A stretch of 64,000 bases of DNA from Cornus controversa (GCA_026545225.1 CM048847.1:620001-684000); one strand, 5' to 3'. Positions 7,408 through 22,700 are shown, counted from the first letter of the stretch. Numbers and translations are program-made. Notes: generated from the letters alone by a model not told the origin.

Positions 7408-9616
7408 GATTCAAAAACCGCATTCCAAGAGAAGTCGTGCCATAATACTAATCGTACGCTGCTTTTTTCAAAATGAAACCATCAAAGGGTCCCAAAGAAA
7501 CGACGAGCATGTCGATCCGATATTCATCCATGTTTGTTTGAGTTGTTCTGAGTCGAAAGAACAATTGCTTGCTATAATCAGGCATGACGACAACCGTATG
7601 GTGCTTTGTGCTAGAATTGACCATCTGGATGTCCAGAAGAATAGAGAATGACAACAACGGTTTTGAACTTGTTTCGTTTGACCTGTCCTGATTCGAAAAG
7701 TCCAATCCACGTGAAATCGTGCCATACATAGAATTATACGTTGCTTTATGCCTAATTCGACCGTGAGGACGTCCTGAATCGAAAAGAGTAATTTCTTGCT
7801 GCACCCATGAATGATCACAACCGTATGGTGCTCTATGCCAACTTCAACCATCTGGACAAGTAAAAGAAACAATTCCCAAGCTATCGATGATTTGAAACAA
7901 GTTTAGTTTAAGTTGTTCTGAGTCGAAATCCCCAGTCCTTGAGAAGTTGTGTCATAATCAGAATCGTAAGTTTCTTTTTTCCAAATTAGACCATCAAAGC
8001 ATCCAAAAGAAGTGACGAACATGTCAATCCGATCTTCATCACAACCGTATGGTGCTTTGTTCCAAATTCGACCGTTTCGACATCTAAAGGTAACAATTTG
8101 TAAGCTACCAACCATTTTAAACTTGTTTCATTTGAGCTGTTATGATTAGAAAACCACATTCCAAGAGAAGTCGTGCCATAATACTAATCGTACGCTGTTT
8201 TTTTGTAAATGAAACCATCAAAGCGTCCCAAAGAAACGACGAGCATGTCGATCCGATCTTCATCCATATTTGTTTGAGTTGTTATGAGTCGAAAAGAACA
8301 ATTCCTTGCAATAACCAGGCATGACCACAACCGTGTGGTGCTTTGTCCTAGAATTGACCATCTGGATGTCTAGAAGAATAGAGAATGACAACAACGGTTT
8401 TGAACTTGTTTCGTTTGACCTGTCCTGATTCGAAAAGTCCAATCCACGTGAAATCGTGCCATACATAGAATTATACGTTGCATTATGCCTAATTTGACCG
8501 TGAGGACGTCCTGAATCGAAAATAGTAATTCCTTGCTGCACTCATGAATGATCACAACCGTATGGTGCTCTATGCCAACTTCAACCATCTGGAAAAGTAA
8601 AAGAAACAATTCCCAAGCTATCGAGGATTTTAAATAAGTTTAGTTTGAGTTGTTCTGATTCAAAAACCCATTCCTTGAGAAGTCGTGCCATAATCAGAAT
8701 CGTAGGTTTCTTTTTTCCAAATTAGACCATCAAAGCATCCAAAAGAAGTGACGAACATGTCAATCCGATCTTCATCACAATCGTATGGTGCTTTGTTCCA
8801 AATTCGACCGTTTGGACATCTAAAGGAAACAATTTGTAAGCTACCAACCATTTTAAACTTGTTTCGTTTGAGTAGTTTTGATTAGAAAACCACATTCCAA
8901 GAGAAGTCTTGCCATAATATTAATCGTACGCTACTTTTTTCTAAATGAAACCATCAAAGGGTCCCAAAGAAACGACGAGCATGTCGATCCGATCTTCATC
9001 CATGTTTGTTTGAGTTGTTCTGAGTCAAAAAGAACAATTCCTTGCAATAACCAGGCATGACCACAACCGTATGGCGCTTTGTGCTAGAATTGACCATCTG
9101 GATGTCCAGAAGAATAGAGAATGACAACAACGGTTTTGAACTTGTTTCGTTTGACCTGTCCTGATTCGAAAAGTCCAATCCACGTGAAATCGTGCCATAC
9201 ATAGAATTATACGTTGCTTTATGCCTAATTCGACCGTCAGGACGTTCTGAATCGAAAAGAGTAATTTCTTGCTGCACCCATGAATGATCACAACCGTATG
9301 GTGCTCTATGCCAACTTCAACCATCTGGACAAGTAAAAGAAACAATTCCCAAGCTATCGATGATTTGAAACAAGTTTAGTTTAAGTTGTTCTGAGTCGAA
9401 AACCCCAGTCCTTGAGAAGTTGTGTCATAATCAGAATCGTAAGTTTCTTTTTTCCAAATTAGACCATCAAAGCATCCAAAAGAAGTGACGAACATGTCAA
9501 TCCGATCTTCATCACAACCGTATGGTGCTTTGTTCCAAATTCGACCGTTTCGACATCTAAAGGAAACAATTTGTAAGCTACCAACCATTTTAAACTTGTT
9601 TCATTTGAGTTGTTAT
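7408..9616 (+). repeat. Higher-order trimer, copy 3 (2209 bp, third monomer of a different type)
   Basis: The first two monomers follow copies 1 and 2, including GTCGAAATCCCCAG near 7924. The third (module A at 8880) is of another haplotype: GAGTAGTTTTGATTAG before the module, ACGAGCATG instead of ACGAGGATG, and a B-D segment of the common type. AGGTAACAATTT near 8090 matches copy 1 (near 3669) but not copy 2 (AGGAAACAATTT near 5879), so this base has been shuffled between copies. Confidence 0.8.
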
Positions 9617-12600
9617 GATTAGAAAACCACATTCCAAGAGAAGTCGTGCCATAATACTAATCGTACGCTGTTTTTTTGTAAATGAAACCATCAAAGCGTC
9701 CCAAAGAAACGACGAGCATGTCGATCCGATCTTCATCCATATTTGTTTGAGTTGTTATGAGTCGAAAAGAACAATTCCTTGCAATAACCAGGCATGACCA
9801 CAACCGTGTGGTGCTTTGTCCTAGAATTGACCATCTGGATGTCTAGAAGAATAGAGAATGACAACAACGGTTTTGAACTTGTTTCGTTTGACCTGTCCTG
9901 ATTCGAAAAGTCCAATCCACGTGAAATCGTGCCATACATAGAATTATACGTTGCATTATGCCTAATTCGACCGTGAGGACGTCCTGAATCGAAAATAGTA
10001 ATTCCTTGCTGCACTCATGAATGATCACAACCGTATGGTGCTCTATGCCAACTTCAACCATCTGGAAAAGTAAAAGAAACAATTCCCAAGCTATCGAGGA
10101 TTTTAAATAAGTTTAGTTTGAGTTGTTCTGATTCAAAAACCCATTCCTTGAGAAGTCGTGCCATAATCAGAATCGTAAGTTTCTTTTTTCCAAATTAGAC
10201 CATCAAAGCATCCAAAAGAAGTGACGAACATGTCAATCCGATCTTCATCACAATCGTATGGTGCTTTGTTCCAAATTCGACCGTTTGGACATCTAAAGGA
10301 AACAATTTGTAAGCTACCAACCATTTTAAACTTGTTTCATTTGAGTTGTTTTGATTAGAAAACCACATTCCAAGAGAAGTCTTGCCATAATATTAATCGT
10401 ACGCTACTTTTTTCTAAACGAAACCATCAAAGGGTCCCAAAGAAACGACGAGGATGTCGATCCGATCTTCATCCATGTTTGTTTGAGTTGTTCTGAGTCA
10501 AAAAGAATAATTCCTTGCAATAACCAGGCATGACCACAACCGTATGGCGCTTTGTGCTAGAATTGACCATCTGGATGTCCAGAAAAATAGAGAATGACAA
10601 CAATGGTTTCGAACTTGTTTCGTTTGACTTGTCCTGATTCGAAAATTCCAATCCATGTGAAATCGTGCCATACTTAGAATTATACGTTGCTTTATGCCAA
10701 ATTCAACCGTCAGGACTTCCTGAATCAAAAAGAGTAATTCCATACTGCACCCATGAATGATCACAACCGTATGGTGCTCTATGCCAACTTCAACCATCTG
10801 GACAAGTAAAAGAAACAATTCCCAAGCTATCGATGATTTCAAACAAGTTTAGTTTGAGTTGTTCTGATTCAAAAACCCATTCCTTGAGAAGTCGTGCCAT
10901 AATCAGAATCGTAAGTTTCTTTTTTCCAAATTAGACCATCAAAGCATCCAAAAGAAGTGACGAACATGTCAATCCGATCTTCATCACAACCGTATGGTGC
11001 TTTGTTCCAAATTCGACCGTTTGGACATCTAAAGGAAACAATTAGCAAGCTACCAACCATTTTAAACTTGTTTCCTTTGAGTTGTTTTGATTCAAAAACC
11101 GCATTCCAAGAGAAGTCGTGCCATAATACTAATCGTACGCTGCTTTTTTCAAAATGAAACCATCAAAGGGTCCCAAAGAAACGACGAGCATGTCGATCCG
11201 ATATTCATCCATGTTTGTTTGAGTTGTTCTGAGTCGAAAGAACAATTGCTTGCTATAATCAGGCATGACGACAACCGTATGGTGCTTTGTGCTAGAATTG
11301 ACCATCTGGATGTCCAGAAGAATAGAGAATGACAACAACGGTTTTGAACTTGTTTCGTTTGACCTGTCCTGATTCGAAAAGTCCAATCCACGTGAAATCG
11401 TGCCATACATAGAATTATACGTTGCTTTATGCCTAATTCGACCGTGAGGACGTCCTGAATCGAAAAGAGTAATTTCTTGCTGCACCCATGAATGATCACA
11501 ACCGTATGGTGCTCTATGCCAACTTCAACCATCTGGACAAGTAAAAGAAACGAATTCCCAAGCTATCGATGATTTGAAACAAGTTTAGTTTAAGTTGTTC
11601 TGAGTCGAAAACCCCAGTCCTTGAGAAGTTGTGTCATAATCAGAATCGTAAGTTTCTTTTTTCCAAATTAGACCATCAAAGCATCCAAAAGAAGTGACGA
11701 ACATGTCAATCCGATCTTCATCACAACCGTATGGTGCTTTGTTCCAAATTCGACCGTTTCGACATCTAAAGGAAACAATTTGTAAGCTACCAACCATTTT
11801 AAACTTGTTTCATTTGAGCTGTTATGATTAGAAAACCACATTCCAAGAGAAGTCGTGCCATAATACTAATCGTACGCTGTTTTTTTGTAAATGAAACCAT
11901 CAAAGCGTCCCAAAGAAACGACGAGCATGTCGATCCGATCTTCATCCATATTTGTTTGAGTTGTTATGAGTCGAAAAGAACAATTCCTTGCAATAACCAG
12001 GCATGACCACAACCGTGTGGTGCTTTGTCCTAGAATTGACCATCTGGATGTCTAGAAGAATAGAGAATCACAACAACGGTTTTGAACTTGTTTCGTTTGA
12101 CCTGTCCTGATTCGAAAAGTCCAATCCACGTGAAATCGTGCCATACATAGAATTATACGTTGCATTATGCCTAATTCGACCGTGAGGACGTCCTGAATCG
12201 AAAAGAGTAATTCCTTGCTGCACTCATGAATGATCACAACCGTATGGTGCTCTATGCCAACTTCAACCATCTGGACAAGTAAAAGAAACAATTCCCAAGC
12301 TATCGATGATTTCAAACAAGTTTAGTTTGAGTTGTTCTGATTCAAAAACCCATTCCTTGAGAAGTCGTGCCATAATCAGAATCGTAAGTTTCTTTTTTCC
12401 AAATTAGACCATCAAAGCATCCAAAAGAAGTGACGAACATGTCAATCCGATCTTCATCACAACCGTATGGTGCTTTGTTCCAAATTCGACCGTTTGGACA
12501 TCTAAAGGAAACAATTAGCAAGCTACCAACCATTTTAAACTTGTTTCATTTGAGTTGTTTTGATTCAAAAACCGCATTCCAAGAGAAGTCGTGCCATAAT

Positions 12601-15600
12601 ACTAATCGTACGCTGCTTTTTTCAAAATGAAACCATCAAAGGGTCCCAAAGAAACGACGAGCATGTCGATCCGATATTCATCCATGTTTGTTTGAGTTGT
12701 TCTGAGTCGAAAGAACAATTGCTTGCTATAATCAGGCATGACGACAACCGTATGGTGCTTTGTGCTAGAATTGACCATCTGGATGTCCAGAAGAATAGAG
12801 AATGACAACAACGGTTTTGAACTTGTTTCGTTTGACCTGTCCTGATTCGAAAAGTCCAATCCACGTGAAATCGTGCCATACATAGAATTATACGTTGCTT
12901 TATGCCTAATTCGACCGTGAGGACGTCCTGAATCGAAAAGAGTAATTTCTTGCTGCACCCATGAATGATCACAACTGTATGGTGCTCTATGCCAACTTCA
13001 ACCATCTGGACAAGTAAAAGAAACGAATTCCCAAGCTATCGATGATTTGAAACAAGTTTAGTTTAAGTTGTTCTGAGTCGAAAACCCCAGTCCTTGAGAA
13101 GTTGTGTCATAATCAGAATCGTAAGTTTCTTTTTTCCAAATTAGACCATCAAAGCATCCAAAAGAAGTGACGAACATGTCAATCCGATCTTCATCACAAC
13201 CGTATGGTGCTTTGTTCCAAATTCGACCGTTTCGACATCTAAAGGAAACAATTTGTAAGCTACCAACCATTTTAAACTTGTTTCATTTGAGCTGTTATGA
13301 TTAGAAAACCACATTCCAAGAGAAGTCGTGCAATAATACTAATCGTACGCTGCTTTTTTGTAAATGAAACCATCAAAGGGTCCCAAAGAAACGACGAGCA
13401 TGTCGATCCGATCTTCATCCATATTTGTTTGAGTTGTTATGAGTCGAAAAGAACAATTCCTTGCAATAACCAGGCATGACCACAACCGTGTGGTGCTTTG
13501 TCCTAGAATTGACCATCTGGATGTCTAGAAGAATAGAGAATAACAACAACGGTTTTGAACTTGTTTCGTTTGACCTGTCCTGATTCGAAAAGTCCAATCC
13601 ACGTGAAATCGTGCCATACATAGAATTATACGTTGCATTATGCCTAATTCGACCGTGAGGACGTCCTGAATCGAAAAGAGTAATTCCTTGCTGCACTCAT
13701 GAATGATCACAACCGTATGGTGCTCTATGCCAACTTCAACCATCTGGACAAGTAAAAGAAACAATTCCCAAGATATCGATGATTTTAAACAAGTTTAGTT
13801 TGAGTTGTTCTGATTCAAAAACCCCATTGCTTGAGAAGTTGTGTCATAATCAGAATCGTAAGTTTCTTTTTTCCAAATTAGACCATCAAAGCATCCAAAA
13901 GAAGTGACGAACCTGTCAATCCGATCTTCATCACAACCGTATGGTGCTTTGTTCCAAATTCGACCATTTCGACATCTAAAGGAAACAATTTGCAAGCTAC
14001 CAACCATTTTAAACTTGTTTCATTTGAGTTGTTATGATTAGAAAACCACATTCCAAGAGAAGTCGTGCCGTAATAGTAATCGTACGCTGCTTTTTTCTAA
14101 ATGAAACCATCAAAGCGTCCCAAAGAAACGACGAGCATGTCGATCCGATCTTCATCCATGTCTGTTTGAGTTGTTCTGAGTCGAAAGAACTAATGCTTGC
14201 AATAATCAAGCATGACGACAACCGTATGGCGCTTTGTGCTAGAATTGACCATCTAGATGTCCAGAAAAATAGAGAATGACAACAACAGTTTCGAACTTGT
14301 TTCGTTTGACTTGTCCTGATTCAAAAATTCCAATCCATGTGAAATCGTGCCATAGTTAGAATTATACGTTGCTTCATGCCAAATTCAACCGTCAGGACTT
14401 CCTGAATCAAAAAGAGTAATTCCATACTGCACCCATGAATGATCACAACCGTATGGTGCTCTATGCCAACTTCAACCATCTGGACAAGTAAAAGAAACAA
14501 TTCCCAAGCTATCGATGATTTTAAACAAGTTTAGTTTCAGTTGTTCTGATTCGAAAACCCTAGTCCTTGAGAAGTTGTGTCATAATCAGAATCGTAAGTT
14601 TCTTTTTTCCAAATTAGACCATGAAAGCATCCAAAAGAAGTGACGAACATGTCAATCCGATCTTCATCACAACCGTATGGTGCTTTGTTCCAAATTCGAC
14701 CGTTTGGACATCTAAAGGAAACAATTAGCAAGCTCACAAACATTTTAAACTTGTTTCATTTGAGTTGTTATGATTAGAAAACCACATTCCAAGAGAAGTC
14801 GTGCCATAATACTAATCGTACGCTGCTTTTTTCTAAATGAAACCATCAAAGCGTCCCAAAGAAAGGACGATCATGTCGATCCGATATTCATCCATGTTTG
14901 TTTGAGTTGTTCTGAGTCGAAAGAACAATTGCTTGCTATAATCAGGCATGACGACAACCGTATGGTGCTTTGTGCTAGAATTGACCATCTGGATGTCCAG
15001 AAAAATAGAGAATGACAACAACGGTTTTGAACTTGTTTCGTTTGACCTGTCCTGATTCAAAAAGTCCAATCCACGTGAAATCGTGGCATACATAGAATTA
15101 TACGTTGCTTTATGCCTAATTCGACCGTGAGGACGTCCTGAATCGAAAAGAGTAATTCCTTGCTGCACTCATGAATGATCACAACCGTATGGTGCTCTAT
15201 GCCAACTTCAACCATCTGGACAAGTAAAAGAAACAATTCCCAAGCTATCGATGATTTTAAACAAGTTTAGTTTGAGTTGTTCTGATTCAAAAACCCATTC
15301 CTTGAGAAGTCGTGCCATAATCAAAATCGTAAGTTTCTTTTTTCCAAATTAGACCATCAAAGCATCCAAAAGAAGTGACGAACATGTTAATCCGATCTTC
15401 ATCACAACCGTATGGTGCTTTGTTCCAAATTCGACCGTTTGGACATCTAAAGGAAACAATTAGCAAGCTACCAACCATTTTAAACTTGTTTCATTTGAGT
15501 TGTTTTGATTCAAAAACCGCATTCCAAGAGAAGTCGTGCCATAATACTAATCGTACGCTGCTTTTTGCAAAATGAAACCATCAAAGGGTCCCAAAGAAAC

Positions 15601-16785
15601 GACGAGCATGTCGATCCGATATTCATCCATGTTTGTTTGAGTTGTTCTGTGTCAAAAGAACAATTGCTTGCTATAATCAGGCATGACGACAACCGTATGG
15701 TGCTTTGTGCTAGAATTGACCATCTGGATGTCCAGAAGAGTAGAGAATGACAACAACGGTTTTGAACTTGTTTCGTTTGACCTGTCCTGATTCGAAAAGT
15801 CCAATCCACGTGAAATCGTGCCATACATAGAATTATACGTTGCTTTATGCCTAATTCGACCGTGAGGACGTCCTGAATCGAAAAGAGTAATTTCTTGCTG
15901 CACCCATGAATGATCACAACCATATGGTGCTCTATGCCAACTTCAACCATCTGGACAAGTAAAAGAAACAATTCCCAAGCTATCGATGATTTCAAACAAG
16001 TTTAGTTTGAGTTGTTCTGATTCAAAAACCCATTCCTTGAGAAGTCGTGCCATAATCAGAATCGTAAGTTTCTTTTTTCCAAATTAGACCATCAAAGCAT
16101 CCAAAAGAAGTGACGAACATGTCAATCCGATCTTCATCACAACCGTATGGTGCTTTGTTCCAAATTCGACCGTTTGGACATCTAAAGGAAACAATTAGCA
16201 AGCTCACAAGCATTTTAAACTTGTTTCATTTGAGTTGTTATGATTAGAAAACCACATTCCAAGAGAAGTCGTGCCATAATACTAATCGTACGCTGCTTTT
16301 TTCTAAATGAAACCATCAAAGGGTCCCAAAGAAAGGACGAGCATGTCGATCCGATATTCATCCATGTTTGTTTGAGTTGTTCTGAGTCGAAAGAACAATT
16401 GCTTGCTATAATCAGGCATGACGACAACCGTATGGTGCTTTGTGCTAGAATTGACCATCTGGATGTCCAGAAGAATAGAGAATGACAACAACGGTTTTGA
16501 ACTTGTTTCGTTTGACCTGTCCTGATTCAAAAAGTCCAATCCACGTGAAATCGTGCCATACATAGAATTATACGTTGCATTATGCCTAATTCGACCGTGA
16601 GGACGTCCTGAATCGAAAATAGTAATTCCTTGCTGCACTCATGAATGATCACAACCGTATGGTGCTCTATGCCAACTTCAACCATCTGGAAAAGTAAAAG
16701 AAACAATTCCCAAGCTATCGAGGATTTTAAATAAGTTTAGTTTGAGTTGTTCTGATTCAAAAACCCATTCCTTGAGAAGTCGTGC
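9426..16785 (+). repeat. Ten-monomer higher-order unit, copy 1 (7360 bp)
   Basis: This block of ten monomers recurs at an offset of exactly 7360 bases. Identity starts at 9426 (9425 is T, its partner 16785 is C) and holds until 16877 (16878 is C, its partner 24238 is T). Rare variants inside it are all matched in copy 2: AAAGAATAATTCC near 10501, AGAATCACAAC near 12064, ACAACTGTAT at 12971, AACCTGTCAA near 13910, CGTAATAGTAATCG near 14069, and GAATTC sites at 11552 and 13025. I found no difference in the spots compared. Confidence 0.9.
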
Positions 16786-19700
16786 CATAATCAGAATCGT
16801 AAGTTTCTTTTTTCCAAATTAGACCATCAAAGCATCCAAAAGAAGTGACGAACATGTCAATCCGATCTTCATCACAACCGTATGGTGCTTTGTTCCAAAT
16901 TCGACCGTTTCGACATCTAAAGGAAACAATTTGTAAGCTACCAACCATTTTAAACTTGTTTCATTTGAGTTGTTATGATTAGAAAACCACATTCCAAGAG
17001 AAGTCGTGCCATAATACTAATCGTACGCTGTTTTTTTGTAAATGAAACCATCAAAGCGTCCCAAAGAAACGACGAGCATGTCGATCCGATCTTCATCCAT
17101 ATTTGTTTGAGTTGTTATGAGTCGAAAAGAACAATTCCTTGCAATAACCAGGCATGACCACAACCGTGTGGTGCTTTGTCCTAGAATTGACCATCTGGAT
17201 GTCTAGAAGAATAGAGAATGACAACAACGGTTTTGAACTTGTTTCGTTTGACCTGTCCTGATTCGAAAAGTCCAATCCACGTGAAATCGTGCCATACATA
17301 GAATTATACGTTGCATTATGCCTAATTCGACCGTGAGGACGTCCTGAATCGAAAATAGTAATTCCTTGCTGCACTCATGAATGATCACAACCGTATGGTG
17401 CTCTATGCCAACTTCAACCATCTGGAAAAGTAAAAGAAACAATTCCCAAGCTATCGAGGATTTTAAATAAGTTTAGTTTGAGTTGTTCTGATTCAAAAAC
17501 CCATTCCTTGAGAAGTCGTGCCATAATCAGAATCGTAAGTTTCTTTTTTCCAAATTAGACCATCAAAGCATCCAAAAGAAGTGACGAACATGTCAATCCG
17601 ATCTTCATCACAATCGTATGGTGCTTTGTTCCAAATTCGACCGTTTGGACATCTAAAGGAAACAATTTGTAAGCTACCAACCATTTTAAACTTGTTTCAT
17701 TTGAGTTGTTTTGATTAGAAAACCACATTCCAAGAGAAGTCTTGCCATAATATTAATCGTACGCTACTTTTTTCTAAACGAAACCATCAAAGGGTCCCAA
17801 AGAAACGACGAGGATGTCGATCCGATCTTCATCCATGTTTGTTTGAGTTGTTCTGAGTCAAAAAGAATAATTCCTTGCAATAACCAGGCATGACCACAAC
17901 CGTATGGCGCTTTGTGCTAGAATTGACCATCTGGATGTCCAGAAAAATAGAGAATGACAACAATGGTTTCGAACTTGTTTCGTTTGACTTGTCCTGATTC
18001 GAAAATTCCAATCCATGTGAAATCGTGCCATACTTAGAATTATACGTTGCTTTATGCCAAATTCAACCGTCAGGACTTCCTGAATCAAAAAGAGTAATTC
18101 CATACTGCACCCATGAATGATCACAACCGTATGGTGCTCTATGCCAACTTCAACCATCTGGACAAGTAAAAGAAACAATTCCCAAGCTATCGATGATTTC
18201 AAACAAGTTTAGTTTGAGTTGTTCTGATTCAAAAACCCATTCCTTGAGAAGTCGTGCCATAATCAGAATCGTAAGTTTCTTTTTTCCAAATTAGACCATC
18301 AAAGCATCCAAAAGAAGTGACGAACATGTCAATCCGATCTTCATCACAACCGTATGGTGCTTTGTTCCAAATTCGACCGTTTGGACATCTAAAGGAAACA
18401 ATTAGCAAGCTACCAACCATTTTAAACTTGTTTCCTTTGAGTTGTTTTGATTCAAAAACCGCATTCCAAGAGAAGTCGTGCCATAATACTAATCGTACGC
18501 TGCTTTTTTCAAAATGAAACCATCAAAGGGTCCCAAAGAAACGACGAGCATGTCGATCCGATATTCATCCATGTTTGTTTGAGTTGTTCTGAGTCGAAAG
18601 AACAATTGCTTGCTATAATCAGGCATGACGACAACCGTATGGTGCTTTGTGCTAGAATTGACCATCTGGATGTCCAGAAGAATAGAGAATGACAACAACG
18701 GTTTTGAACTTGTTTCGTTTGACCTGTCCTGATTCGAAAAGTCCAATCCACGTGAAATCGTGCCATACATAGAATTATACGTTGCTTTATGCCTAATTCG
18801 ACCGTGAGGACGTCCTGAATCGAAAAGAGTAATTTCTTGCTGCACCCATGAATGATCACAACCGTATGGTGCTCTATGCCAACTTCAACCATCTGGACAA
18901 GTAAAAGAAACGAATTCCCAAGCTATCGATGATTTGAAACAAGTTTAGTTTAAGTTGTTCTGAGTCGAAAACCCCAGTCCTTGAGAAGTTGTGTCATAAT
19001 CAGAATCGTAAGTTTCTTTTTTCCAAATTAGACCATCAAAGCATCCAAAAGAAGTGACGAACATGTCAATCCGATCTTCATCACAACCGTATGGTGCTTT
19101 GTTCCAAATTCGACCGTTTCGACATCTAAAGGAAACAATTTGTAAGCTACCAACCATTTTAAACTTGTTTCATTTGAGCTGTTATGATTAGAAAACCACA
19201 TTCCAAGAGAAGTCGTGCCATAATACTAATCGTACGCTGTTTTTTTGTAAATGAAACCATCAAAGCGTCCCAAAGAAACGACGAGCATGTCGATCCGATC
19301 TTCATCCATATTTGTTTGAGTTGTTATGAGTCGAAAAGAACAATTCCTTGCAATAACCAGGCATGACCACAACCGTGTGGTGCTTTGTCCTAGAATTGAC
19401 CATCTGGATGTCTAGAAGAATAGAGAATCACAACAACGGTTTTGAACTTGTTTCGTTTGACCTGTCCTGATTCGAAAAGTCCAATCCACGTGAAATCGTG
19501 CCATACATAGAATTATACGTTGCATTATGCCTAATTCGACCGTGAGGACGTCCTGAATCGAAAAGAGTAATTCCTTGCTGCACTCATGAATGATCACAAC
19601 CGTATGGTGCTCTATGCCAACTTCAACCATCTGGACAAGTAAAAGAAACAATTCCCAAGCTATCGATGATTTCAAACAAGTTTAGTTTGAGTTGTTCTGA

Positions 19701-22700
19701 TTCAAAAACCCATTCCTTGAGAAGTCGTGCCATAATCAGAATCGTAAGTTTCTTTTTTCCAAATTAGACCATCAAAGCATCCAAAAGAAGTGACGAACAT
19801 GTCAATCCGATCTTCATCACAACCGTATGGTGCTTTGTTCCAAATTCGACCGTTTGGACATCTAAAGGAAACAATTAGCAAGCTACCAACCATTTTAAAC
19901 TTGTTTCATTTGAGTTGTTTTGATTCAAAAACCGCATTCCAAGAGAAGTCGTGCCATAATACTAATCGTACGCTGCTTTTTTCAAAATGAAACCATCAAA
20001 GGGTCCCAAAGAAACGACGAGCATGTCGATCCGATATTCATCCATGTTTGTTTGAGTTGTTCTGAGTCGAAAGAACAATTGCTTGCTATAATCAGGCATG
20101 ACGACAACCGTATGGTGCTTTGTGCTAGAATTGACCATCTGGATGTCCAGAAGAATAGAGAATGACAACAACGGTTTTGAACTTGTTTCGTTTGACCTGT
20201 CCTGATTCGAAAAGTCCAATCCACGTGAAATCGTGCCATACATAGAATTATACGTTGCTTTATGCCTAATTCGACCGTGAGGACGTCCTGAATCGAAAAG
20301 AGTAATTTCTTGCTGCACCCATGAATGATCACAACTGTATGGTGCTCTATGCCAACTTCAACCATCTGGACAAGTAAAAGAAACGAATTCCCAAGCTATC
20401 GATGATTTGAAACAAGTTTAGTTTAAGTTGTTCTGAGTCGAAAACCCCAGTCCTTGAGAAGTTGTGTCATAATCAGAATCGTAAGTTTCTTTTTTCCAAA
20501 TTAGACCATCAAAGCATCCAAAAGAAGTGACGAACATGTCAATCCGATCTTCATCACAACCGTATGGTGCTTTGTTCCAAATTCGACCGTTTCGACATCT
20601 AAAGGAAACAATTTGTAAGCTACCAACCATTTTAAACTTGTTTCATTTGAGCTGTTATGATTAGAAAACCACATTCCAAGAGAAGTCGTGCAATAATACT
20701 AATCGTACGCTGCTTTTTTGTAAATGAAACCATCAAAGGGTCCCAAAGAAACGACGAGCATGTCGATCCGATCTTCATCCATATTTGTTTGAGTTGTTAT
20801 GAGTCGAAAAGAACAATTCCTTGCAATAACCAGGCATGACCACAACCGTGTGGTGCTTTGTCCTAGAATTGACCATCTGGATGTCTAGAAGAATAGAGAA
20901 TAACAACAACGGTTTTGAACTTGTTTCGTTTGACCTGTCCTGATTCGAAAAGTCCAATCCACGTGAAATCGTGCCATACATAGAATTATACGTTGCATTA
21001 TGCCTAATTCGACCGTGAGGACGTCCTGAATCGAAAAGAGTAATTCCTTGCTGCACTCATGAATGATCACAACCGTATGGTGCTCTATGCCAACTTCAAC
21101 CATCTGGACAAGTAAAAGAAACAATTCCCAAGATATCGATGATTTTAAACAAGTTTAGTTTGAGTTGTTCTGATTCAAAAACCCCATTGCTTGAGAAGTT
21201 GTGTCATAATCAGAATCGTAAGTTTCTTTTTTCCAAATTAGACCATCAAAGCATCCAAAAGAAGTGACGAACCTGTCAATCCGATCTTCATCACAACCGT
21301 ATGGTGCTTTGTTCCAAATTCGACCATTTCGACATCTAAAGGAAACAATTTGCAAGCTACCAACCATTTTAAACTTGTTTCATTTGAGTTGTTATGATTA
21401 GAAAACCACATTCCAAGAGAAGTCGTGCCGTAATAGTAATCGTACGCTGCTTTTTTCTAAATGAAACCATCAAAGCGTCCCAAAGAAACGACGAGCATGT
21501 CGATCCGATCTTCATCCATGTCTGTTTGAGTTGTTCTGAGTCGAAAGAACTAATGCTTGCAATAATCAAGCATGACGACAACCGTATGGCGCTTTGTGCT
21601 AGAATTGACCATCTAGATGTCCAGAAAAATAGAGAATGACAACAACAGTTTCGAACTTGTTTCGTTTGACTTGTCCTGATTCAAAAATTCCAATCCATGT
21701 GAAATCGTGCCATAGTTAGAATTATACGTTGCTTCATGCCAAATTCAACCGTCAGGACTTCCTGAATCAAAAAGAGTAATTCCATACTGCACCCATGAAT
21801 GATCACAACCGTATGGTGCTCTATGCCAACTTCAACCATCTGGACAAGTAAAAGAAACAATTCCCAAGCTATCGATGATTTTAAACAAGTTTAGTTTCAG
21901 TTGTTCTGATTCGAAAACCCTAGTCCTTGAGAAGTTGTGTCATAATCAGAATCGTAAGTTTCTTTTTTCCAAATTAGACCATGAAAGCATCCAAAAGAAG
22001 TGACGAACATGTCAATCCGATCTTCATCACAACCGTATGGTGCTTTGTTCCAAATTCGACCGTTTGGACATCTAAAGGAAACAATTAGCAAGCTCACAAA
22101 CATTTTAAACTTGTTTCATTTGAGTTGTTATGATTAGAAAACCACATTCCAAGAGAAGTCGTGCCATAATACTAATCGTACGCTGCTTTTTTCTAAATGA
22201 AACCATCAAAGCGTCCCAAAGAAAGGACGATCATGTCGATCCGATATTCATCCATGTTTGTTTGAGTTGTTCTGAGTCGAAAGAACAATTGCTTGCTATA
22301 ATCAGGCATGACGACAACCGTATGGTGCTTTGTGCTAGAATTGACCATCTGGATGTCCAGAAAAATAGAGAATGACAACAACGGTTTTGAACTTGTTTCG
22401 TTTGACCTGTCCTGATTCAAAAAGTCCAATCCACGTGAAATCGTGGCATACATAGAATTATACGTTGCTTTATGCCTAATTCGACCGTGAGGACGTCCTG
22501 AATCGAAAAGAGTAATTCCTTGCTGCACTCATGAATGATCACAACCGTATGGTGCTCTATGCCAACTTCAACCATCTGGACAAGTAAAAGAAACAATTCC
22601 CAAGCTATCGATGATTTTAAACAAGTTTAGTTTGAGTTGTTCTGATTCAAAAACCCATTCCTTGAGAAGTCGTGCCATAATCAAAATCGTAAGTTTCTTT

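Noticed and set aside
15510-15995. Longest open frame of the array, 161 residues on the minus strand, with relatives of 134-142 residues in many monomers
   Set aside because: It recurs only because the DNA recurs. In other copies the same frame is split or shortened by ordinary variants, the frame crosses module boundaries, and equally long frames overlap it in another reading frame. There is no recognisable domain or sign of selection.
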